Source: Nocardioidaceae bacterium (GTDB lineage: Bacteria > Actinomycetota > Actinomycetes > Propionibacteriales > Nocardioidaceae). Taken from it: DNA of 6,599 nucleotides. How positions within the stretch are numbered: the stretch's first letter is position 1; the number at the start of each line of letters is the position of its first letter. Under the pieces are notes generated by a model, which saw only the letters and a list, made by a program, of their open reading frames with translations, ran no database searches and was not told the DNA's origin. Of this stretch, positions 1 through 5,103 are shown piece after piece. Made by a program: the position numbers and the translations under genes. The stretch lies in contig JAGQUE010000583.1 of the NCBI GenBank assembly GCA_020438665.1, positions 1 through 6,599 on the forward strand, in the 5' to 3' direction.

Positions 1-315
1 CAACACGTGGACTATGACGTCGAGCAGGTCGACCGGCTCGACGCCCGCCGGTCACTGGAGAGGTTCGCCCCGGAGGTGGTCGTCTGCTCGTGGCCTCCCC
101 CGGGCAACTCCTTCGAGAAGCACGTCTTCGCCACCCCGTCGGTCACCACCTATGTGGCGATCGTGAGCCGGTCGGACGCCGACGCGGGTGACTGGGCGGC
201 CTATCGGGCGCAGCAGGGCTTCACGATGCGCCACGACACCCGGCTCAGTGGCCTGGTGCTGCCACACGGGTCGAGCCGGGTGTTCGTGTTCCAGCGTGCT
301 GCTGCCGCCGGTTGA
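1..315 (+). CDS. C-terminal fragment of an unidentified protein, possibly methyltransferase-like
   Basis: The frame is open from the first base and stops with TGA at 313-315, so this is most likely the 3' end of a gene that begins outside the window. A GTG at position 7 could serve as a start but has no visible ribosome binding site inside the window. About 104 residues are visible. They contain a segment reading PEVVVCSWPPPGNSFEK, followed by a strand-like stretch TTYVAIVSR and then DWAAYRAQQGF. The order of a hydrophobic strand ending in a W-P-P-x-G turn, another hydrophobic strand and an amphipathic end resembles the last part of Rossmann-type SAM-dependent methyltransferase-like proteins that I associate with actinobacterial glycan loci. 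The diagnostic N-terminal glycine-rich motif would lie outside the window, so the family call is weak. The glycosyltransferase downstream on the same strand, 197 bp away, is consistent with a polysaccharide locus. Coding itself is well supported; function is not. Confidence 0.6.
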   Translation, partial: QHVDYDVEQVDRLDARRSLERFAPEVVVCSWPPPGNSFEKHVFATPSVTTYVAIVSRSDADAGDWAAYRAQQGFTMRHDTRLSGLVLPHGSSRVFVFQRAAAAG

Positions 316-331
316 GCTGCGGGTCCTCGGG

Positions 332-353
332 CCACGTCGCGACCGCGGCGTGG
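332..353 (+). terminator. GC-rich hairpin, candidate terminator of the upstream gene
   Basis: CCACGTCGC at 332-340 pairs with GCGGCGTGG at 345-353 around a 4-nt loop, giving a 9-bp stem that contains one G-U wobble. It begins 17 nt after the stop codon at 313-315, the position expected of a transcription terminator. No U-tract follows, which is common among proposed actinobacterial terminators but leaves the call unproven. Confidence 0.4.
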
Positions 354-407
354 ACCTGCCGGTGCGGGTCGGCGCGCCGGGACCAACGGCCGCGACACGC
401 ACACCGG

Positions 408-426
408 CGGCCCGCGCCGCGGGCCG
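408..426 (+). other. Perfect 8-bp GC hairpin in the intergenic region
   Basis: CGGCCCGC at 408-415 and GCGGGCCG at 419-426 form a perfect 8-bp stem with a 3-nt loop, or a 17-bp near-palindrome if read as a DNA dyad. It lies about 87 bp upstream of the earliest glycosyltransferase start. It could be a second terminator element backing the hairpin at 332-353, or an operator. In DNA this GC-rich, short palindromes also arise by chance. Confidence 0.3.
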
Positions 427-455
427 GCCACGGTTCCACCCCTCGAACCTGTGCG

Positions 456-467
456 TTGGCTTAGAGT
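456..467 (+). promoter_or_regulatory. Weak promoter-like element upstream of the glycosyltransferase
   Basis: The stretch holds TTGGCT (456-461) directly followed by TAGAGT (462-467), among the most AT-rich bases of the 316-512 gap. TAGAGT fits a TAnnnT -10 hexamer and would place initiation near 474, ahead of all candidate starts at 513-561. No convincing -35 lies 16-19 bp upstream of it. TTGGCT as a -35 has no good -10 partner at the right spacing. This is a low-confidence guess from sequence alone. Confidence 0.2.
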
Positions 468-512
468 GTCGGACGAGACTGATCGGGCAGCGAAGACGGG
501 CCGTGTCCGCGC

Positions 513-3203
513 GTGGGACATCCGTCGGATGGGCATGGTGTGCAACGCGACGACTTCGTGGTGAGGTCCTTCCCCAGCATCGCGAGCCTCGGGGCCGGCC
601 GCTCCGCGGGCACGCTCCGCGCGGCCATCGTCACCGAGGAGATCCTCGGCCCGGTTCGCAACGGCGGCATCGCCTCGACCTACCACCACCTGGCCAAGGG
701 CTTGGCCGTCCATGGGCACGAGGTTCATGTGCTCCTCCTCAAGGGCCCGGTCGTCCAGGACGAGACACCGGAGCACTGGGTCGAGGCCTACGCCGCCATC
801 GGTGTCTCGCTGCACTACCTCGACGAGCCGGCGGCCAGCCCGTGGGCCGCCGCCGGCCGGTGGCAGCGGCGCTATGCCGCGGCCTATGACTGGCTGCGCG
901 ACCAGGCCCCCTTCGACGTGGTGCACACCTCGGAGTGGCGAGGCGGCCTGCACTACGCGCTGATGGCCAAGCGACTGGGCCTCGCCTTCCGCGACACGCT
1001 CTTCGTGGTCAAGACCTCCTCCCCCTACATCTGGAACCGCCACTACCAGATGCAGCCCATCACCCAGGTCGACCTCGTCGCCGCCTCCTATGCGGAGCAG
1101 AAGTGCGTGGAGCTCGCCGACGTCGTGGTGGGCGGCTCGGCACATCTGCTCTCCTTCATGGACCGCATCGGCTATCGCCTCCCGGACACCAACGTCTATG
1201 TGCAGCCCAACGTCGTCGACTTCTCCCGGGTCACGGTGCGAGACCAGCGCCCCGGTCCGCCGCGACGCCACGGCGACGTCATCCGGACCCGCGACCTGGC
1301 CTTCTTCGGGCGACTGGAGGAGCGCAAGGGCCTCGAGGTGTTCTGCAACGCCGTCGATCTGCTCCACGAGCGCGGTGCGGTCCCCGACTCGGTGGTGTTC
1401 CTCGGCAAGTGGGGCGCCAACCTCTCGGCTCAGGGCGGGATCACCGCCGAGCACTACCTCCAGGACAAGGCCCGACACTGGACCTGCCCGGTGTCCGTGG
1501 TGACGGACCGCAACCAGCCGGAGGCGCTCTCGCTGCTCTGCGAACAGGACGTCATCGCCGTGATGCCCTCGCTCATCGAGAACTCCTCGATGGCCGTCTA
1601 TGAGGCGCTGGCCCAGCGGATCCCGTTCATCGCGACGGCGGTGGGCGGCACCCCCGAACTGGTCGATGAGGCCGACCATGCCGACTGCCTCGTCGCGCCG
1701 ACGGCCCACGCGCTGGCCGACCAGCTGCAGCGGGCGTTCACGCACGGGCAGCCGATCCCCCGCCCGCGCTTCTCCAACGACGACAACCTGGCCGTCTGGT
1801 ACGGCTTCCACGCCCGCGTCGCGGAGCTCATCGAGGACCAGGGCCGCGCGCGAGCAGTGGCACTGCTGAGCCAGGGCGCGGATCGCCCCGGTCAGGTCGT
1901 GCGGACGATCAGCTATGTCGGGCTCGTACGCCGGGAGGAGTCCCTGGACGACCTGGTCAAGGCGCTCCACGAGGACCCGCCCGACACGGTGGTGCTGGGG
2001 TTCACCGACGCCCGGGTCCGACCCGAGGTCGAACGAGCACGAGCCGCCCTGGCGCCGTGGTGTCGCGTGAACGTGGTCGCGTGCGTCGGGCAGACCGCCG
2101 GTGAGGCTCTCAACACGCTGGTGTCCCAGCAGACCGCGGATGCGGTGGTCGTCTCCCACGGCGCGGAGGCTGTCCCGCTCGTGGGCTTCTTCGCTGCCGC
2201 CCGCACCGCGCTGGGTCACCGCCCCGGCACCTTGTTGACGTCGTTCTTCCTCACCGACGCCGAGGTGGGGATGCCCCTGGGAGGCGACGTCGCCTCCCAG
2301 TTCCTCACCTCGCGGTCCTATGGGCCCGAGACGGTCGCGATGACCGGTCGGACCCTCGAGGAGCTCGGTGGGTTCGAACCCTATGACGCGCATCGCGGCC
2401 TCGTCCACGAGCTCGTCACCCGCGCCTGCGAGTCCGGGCACGACCTGCTGGTGCTGCCTGAACCACTGCTGTCATGGCCCCGAGCGACCGAGGAGTCCGC
2501 CGCATTCGCCGCCGATCCCCACTACAGCTATCTCAAGGCCAAGGCGGTCATCGACGCCGCCGGCCTCGCCCCACGAAAGGTGTTGCTGGCCGCCCTGCAC
2601 CAGCAGAGCCGACGACGTGACCCGGGCGTTCCTGAGCGCGCCCAGCGCCCGGCTCCTGCGGACGTTCCGGCCGTGGTTCGGCCGGTGCCCGCCCCGCCGG
2701 AAGCCTCGCTGGCACGGGTGACCAGCCGCGAGCTCCTGCGTCTGCCGCCCGTGGCCGGTCCGCTCCTCATCAGCCCTCGCTCGGGGCTCAAGCCGCCCGA
2801 GGACACGGAGGGCTGGAGCACCGGAGACTGGCTAACCGGCTGGGCATGGGACCGGGAGGACCGTCAGCGCACGCTCCATGTCGCGGTGATGCGCGAGGGA
2901 CAGCCACTCGCCATGACGCGGGCCGACGCACGGGACCCGTCGCTGGACGACGTCCCGGGCCGTGGCCGGCACGGCTTCCACATCCTTGTCGAGCCGGACT
3001 TCCTCGACGGTGATGACCTCCACCTGGAGATCTGGGAGGGTCGGGTGCGGGTCTTCCGCGCGAACCTCTATGTCGACCGCAGCGCCGAGCCTCTGCTTCG
3101 TCGCCATCGGGACACGTCGCCGGTCGACGGGCGGCCCGCATCACCGTCGGCCAGCGCTGCCTGGCCCTTCCGAGCGTCGTGGTGGCGGCGCCGGCTCGGC
3201 TGA
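513..3203 (+). CDS. Multidomain glycosyltransferase: GT4 module, degenerate GT2-like module, C-terminal GWAWD domain
   Basis: This 896-residue protein probably transfers a sugar from a nucleotide-sugar donor onto a cell-surface or extracellular glycan acceptor; donor and acceptor cannot be read from the sequence. Residues about 35-410 are a GT-B fold GT4 enzyme. They show the N-terminal loop GPVRNGGIA (GGI at 51-53), the inter-domain strand QPNVVDF near 231-237, the donor phosphate-binding pattern GRLEERKG with R267 and K272, and the EX7E motif as E356 and E364 in IENSSMAVYE, followed by GGTPELVD. Residues about 460-660 resemble a GT2 domain (TLEELGGFEPYD at 614-625, LPEPLLSW near 648-655). 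However, SHGAE at 548-552 sits where a DxD would be expected, so this module is probably inactive. After a Pro/Ala-rich linker (about 675-765), residues about 770-862 form a beta-rich domain with GWAWD (776-780) and GRGRHGF (816-822), a domain type seen appended to glycan-related enzymes. The tail is basic. There is no signal peptide or membrane segment, so it is likely cytosolic. The start is uncertain: GTG at 513, 540, 558 and 561 are all in frame, none has a clear ribosome binding site, and an in-frame stop at 480-482 sets the upstream limit. Confidence 0.9.
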   Translation: MGHPSDGHGVQRDDFVVRSFPSIASLGAGRSAGTLRAAIVTEEILGPVRNGGIASTYHHLAKGLAVHGHEVHVLLLKGPVVQDETPEHWVEAYAAIGVSLHYLDEPAASPWAAAGRWQRRYAAAYDWLRDQAPFDVVHTSEWRGGLHYALMAKRLGLAFRDTLFVVKTSSPYIWNRHYQMQPITQVDLVAASYAEQKCVELADVVVGGSAHLLSFMDRIGYRLPDTNVYVQPNVVDFSRVTVRDQRPGPPRRHGDVIRTRDLAFFGRLEERKGLEVFCNAVDLLHERGAVPDSVVFLGKWGANLSAQGGITAEHYLQDKARHWTCPVSVVTDRNQPEALSLLCEQDVIAVMPSLIENSSMAVYEALAQRIPFIATAVGGTPELVDEADHADCLVAPTAHALADQLQRAFTHGQPIPRPRFSNDDNLAVWYGFHARVAELIEDQGRARAVALLSQGADRPGQVVRTISYVGLVRREESLDDLVKALHEDPPDTVVLGFTDARVRPEVERARAALAPWCRVNVVACVGQTAGEALNTLVSQQTADAVVVSHGAEAVPLVGFFAAARTALGHRPGTLLTSFFLTDAEVGMPLGGDVASQFLTSRSYGPETVAMTGRTLEELGGFEPYDAHRGLVHELVTRACESGHDLLVLPEPLLSWPRATEESAAFAADPHYSYLKAKAVIDAAGLAPRKVLLAALHQQSRRRDPGVPERAQRPAPADVPAVVRPVPAPPEASLARVTSRELLRLPPVAGPLLISPRSGLKPPEDTEGWSTGDWLTGWAWDREDRQRTLHVAVMREGQPLAMTRADARDPSLDDVPGRGRHGFHILVEPDFLDGDDLHLEIWEGRVRVFRANLYVDRSAEPLLRRHRDTSPVDGRPASPSASAAWPFRASWWRRRLG

Positions 3204-3208
3204 GCCGA
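3192..3208. terminator. Short dyad over the convergent stop codon, possible bidirectional terminator
   Basis: CGGCTC (3192-3197) and GAGCCG (3202-3207) form a 6-bp stem with a 4-nt loop. An overlapping alternative pairs TCGGC with GCCGA around the glycosyltransferase TGA stop (3196-3208). The two convergent genes are only 7 bp apart, so any intrinsic terminator must overlap coding sequence. The stem is short and lacks a U-tract in either direction. Confidence 0.25.
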
Positions 3209-3210
3209 CG

Positions 3211-3852
3211 TCAGAGCCGCAGCCAGGCCAGCACGGCTCGGACCCGGCGGTGGTCGTCGGTGTCGGAGGGCAGATCGAGCTTGGCGAAGATGCTGTTGAT
3301 GTGCTTGGCCACGGCCTTCTCGGTGACCGCGAGCCGGGCGGCGATGCCCGCGTTGGCGCGGCCCTCGGCCATCAGCGCCAGCACCTCGCGCTCGCGGTCG
3401 GTCAACCGCGCGATCGGCGACTGGGGGGCGCGCTCCATCACGGCGGCCACCACGGTCGGGTCGAGGACGGTGGCACCTCCCGCCACCCGCCGCAGCGAGT
3501 CGACGAACTCCGCGACATCGGAGACCCGGTCCTTGAGCAGGTAGCCGACAGCCCCCTCGCCGCTCGCGAGCAGCTCACGGGCATAGAGCTGCTCGACGTA
3601 CTGCGAGAGCACCAGCACGGGGAAGCCGGGCCGCGCCGCTCGCACCTCGATAGCTGCGCGCAGGCCCTCGTCGGTGAACGACGGCGGAAGGCGTACGTCG
3701 AGGACGGCGGCGTCGGCCTCGGGATCGGCGAGTGCCCGCTGGAGCCCGGGAAGGTTGTCGACCGCAGCGAGGACCTCGAACCCCTTGGCCTCCAGCAGCT
3801 GGGTCAGCCCGGCGCGGAGGAGGGCGTGGTCTTCGGCGAGGACGATGCGCAC
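3211..3852 (-). CDS. NarL/LuxR-family response regulator
   Basis: This is a 213-residue DNA-binding response regulator, the output partner of the adjacent kinase. The receiver domain (about 1-120) starts VRIVLAEDHALLRAGL, with the acidic pair E7-D8, the phosphoacceptor D52 in AAVLDVRLPP, the switch residue S83 in VLVLSQY and the conserved K107 in GYLLKD. The PPSFTDEGL stretch after D52 is typical of the actinobacterial NarL type. The C-terminal LuxR helix-turn-helix spans about 150-194 (LTDREREVLALMAEGRAN, then AVAKHINSIFAKLDL). Length and domain order are normal for the family. I chose GTG at 3852: the family normally starts right at this strand, and GGGAG lies 5 nt upstream. A TTG at 3864 would add four residues but would itself overlap that ribosome binding site. 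The gene starts inside the 3' end of the kinase gene (49-nt overlap), implying one transcript and probable translational coupling. Its stop faces the glycosyltransferase stop. The likely targets are its own operon and the divergent transporter (inference). Confidence 0.93.
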   Translation of the reverse strand: MRIVLAEDHALLRAGLTQLLEAKGFEVLAAVDNLPGLQRALADPEADAAVLDVRLPPSFTDEGLRAAIEVRAARPGFPVLVLSQYVEQLYARELLASGEGAVGYLLKDRVSDVAEFVDSLRRVAGGATVLDPTVVAAVMERAPQSPIARLTDREREVLALMAEGRANAGIAARLAVTEKAVAKHINSIFAKLDLPSDTDDHRRVRAVLAWLRL

Positions 3853-4973
3853 GGGATCTCCCAACGGACGACGGTCGGGCCGCCGGGCGGGCTCGACAAC
3901 GACATCTTGCCGTCGAACGCCGCCAGCCGCGCGGCGATCCCCTGGAGGCCGGTGCCGCGGCCCGGGTCGGCGCCGCCGGCCCCGTCGTCGGAGACCTCCC
4001 CGCGCAGGACATCACCGGCGTGGTGCAGCCGGACAGCGGCCCCGGCCGCGCCGGAGTGCTTGCCGATGTTGGCCAGGCACTCGGCCACCGTGAAATAGGC
4101 CGCCGACTCGACCGGGGCCGGCAGCCGCTCGGGCACGTCGGTCTCGAGCTCGACCGGCAGTGCCATGTCGAGGGTGAGCGCCGACACGGCACCGACCAGT
4201 CCGCGATCGGCGAGCACGGGCGGATGGACGCTGCGGACCACGTCGCGCAGCTCGGCCAGCGCCGACGAGGAGGTCGACCTCGCCTCGGCGAGCAGCCGCC
4301 GGGCCGCCTCGGGGTCGTCGTCGAACAGGTCGGCGGCGAGCCCGAGGTTGAGCGACACCGCGGCGAGCCGGGCCTGGGGCCCGTCGTGGAGGTCGCGCTC
4401 GATCCGCCGCAGCTCGGCCGCCGAGTGGTCGACGACCACCGCCCTGGACTCGGTCAGCGTGTGCACCCGCTCCTCCAGCCGCTCGGTGTGACCGGGGCTG
4501 AGCATGGTGCGGTCGACCACCGAGCGGATCCGCATCAAGGGGCCGACGCCGAACAGCCAGATGGGGAAGGTCGCGATCGCGAGGAAGACCACCACCACGG
4601 TCAGCGACAGGGCCAGCCCGCCGCTCATCGCCCACAGCATCCACAACACGTCGCGCCAGGTCAGCGGGTCGGTCGCGCGGGCCCGCAGGTCGTCGACGGG
4701 CGCACCCGGCAGCGGCTGGTAGGGCGCCACGACCGGGCCGCCCAGCACCTCGGCCGCCATACGGCGATGGTGCTCGGCGACCGCACGGTTCAACGGCAGC
4801 AGGACCATCAGCAGCGGAATGCCCACCCAGGCGATCACGAGGACGCCGGCCACCACCGTCAGCGTGAACAGCAGCACCACGGGCACGACATAGAGCACCT
4901 GGAGCGCGGCGAGTCCGGTGAGCCGGAACGGGCCGGTCCTCGGCGGTGTCTCGACAGGCTGCACGTCCCCCAT
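3804..4973 (-). CDS. Membrane sensor histidine kinase (HisKA_3 type, actinobacterial sensor domain)
   Basis: This 389-residue kinase autophosphorylates on histidine and passes the phosphate to the response regulator encoded just downstream. The N-terminal part (about 16-150) is a membrane sensor region with hydrophobic segments around 22-40, 42-61 and a longer block at 112-145. This layout matches the 'putative sensor' domain common in actinobacterial kinases. A short juxtamembrane helix follows (about 160-185). The dimerization and phosphoacceptor region has ERDLHDGPQARL with H196. The ATPase domain has an N-box at AECLANIGKHS (N302) and glycine boxes DDGAGG (329-334) and GRGTGLQG (338-345). 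All catalytic landmarks are present. The fold should end near WEIP (371-374); the last 15 or so residues come from the overlap with the regulator gene and look unstructured. ATG at 4973 is preceded directly by GAAGG with no spacer. GTG at 4964 has AAGGA 8 nt upstream and may be the true start, shortening the protein by three residues. It is divergent from the MMPL transporter gene. Confidence 0.93.
   Translation of the reverse strand: MGDVQPVETPPRTGPFRLTGLAALQVLYVVPVVLLFTLTVVAGVLVIAWVGIPLLMVLLPLNRAVAEHHRRMAAEVLGGPVVAPYQPLPGAPVDDLRARATDPLTWRDVLWMLWAMSGGLALSLTVVVVFLAIATFPIWLFGVGPLMRIRSVVDRTMLSPGHTERLEERVHTLTESRAVVVDHSAAELRRIERDLHDGPQARLAAVSLNLGLAADLFDDDPEAARRLLAEARSTSSSALAELRDVVRSVHPPVLADRGLVGAVSALTLDMALPVELETDVPERLPAPVESAAYFTVAECLANIGKHSGAAGAAVRLHHAGDVLRGEVSDDGAGGADPGRGTGLQGIAARLAAFDGKMSLSSPPGGPTVVRWEIPCASSSPKTTPSSAPG
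3858..3862 (-). promoter_or_regulatory. Ribosome binding site deciding the response regulator start
   Basis: On the minus strand GGGAG lies 5 nt before GTG at 3852-3850, inside the kinase coding sequence. It supports GTG rather than the TTG at 3864-3862, because TTG would sit on the ribosome binding site. Confidence 0.6.
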
Positions 4974-4993
4974 CCTTCACGATCGCGAGGCGC

Positions 4994-5036
4994 CTGGCAG
5001 TGGTGCCAGCACCACCCCGGTTCGGGACGTGGCACC
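4994..5036. repeat. Interlocking inverted repeats, candidate operator
   Basis: Three overlapping perfect dyads are visible. CTGGCA (4994-4999) and TGCCAG (5004-5009) are separated by 4 nt. GTGGTGC (5000-5006) and GCACCAC (5009-5015) are separated by 2 nt. GGTGCCA (5002-5008) and TGGCACC (5030-5036) are separated by 21 nt. TGGCA/TGCCA half-sites recur at 4995-4999, 5004-5008 and 5030-5034 in alternating orientation. NarL/LuxR-type regulators bind as dimers to short inverted half-sites, so this is a plausible site for the adjacent regulator. Binding is inference. Confidence 0.4.
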
Positions 5037-5092
5037 CCTGACCGAGCGGTCCTTCCCCCACGAGCCTGGAGGAAGACCCGTCGCCCCCTCCC

Positions 5093-5098
5093 GAGGAG
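5093..5098 (+). promoter_or_regulatory. Ribosome binding site of the MMPL transporter gene
   Basis: GAGGAG ends 5 nt before the ATG at 5104, a near-consensus Shine-Dalgarno sequence that fixes the transporter start. No other in-frame start lies nearby upstream. Confidence 0.75.
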
Positions 5099-5103
5099 CA
5101 TCC

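Larger units (their letters stand above)
4974..5103. promoter_or_regulatory. Divergent intergenic region between kinase operon and transporter gene
   Basis: These 130 bp must carry the promoters for both the leftward two-component operon and the rightward transporter gene. I see no convincing -10/-35 pair on either strand, which is usual at this GC content. The left half carries clustered inverted repeats (4994-5036). The right half carries the transporter ribosome binding site and, further upstream, an orphan GGAGGAA at 5068-5074 with no start codon at a usable distance. Confidence 0.6.

Noticed and set aside
371..378. GGCGCGCC palindrome in the 316-512 gap
   Set aside because: An 8-bp GC-only palindrome is expected by chance in DNA of this composition and has no positional support as a regulatory site.
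201..2441. Very long open frame on the minus strand (746 codons) antisense to the glycosyltransferase
   Set aside because: It is the shadow of a strongly coded gene in GC-rich DNA. Its translation is low-complexity, rich in G, R, H, V and E, with no family motifs, while the plus strand shows a clear GT4 domain over the same bases.
2962..4098. Plus-strand open frame (378 codons) spanning the glycosyltransferase 3' end and the regulator antisense strand
   Set aside because: It overlaps two well-supported genes, has no ribosome binding site of note and encodes low-complexity sequence.
5068..5074. Perfect Shine-Dalgarno-like GGAGGAA upstream of the transporter, perhaps marking an extra small gene
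   Set aside because: No ATG, GTG or TTG follows within the usual spacing. The transporter already has its own GAGGAG at 5093-5098, so this is probably chance or a remnant.
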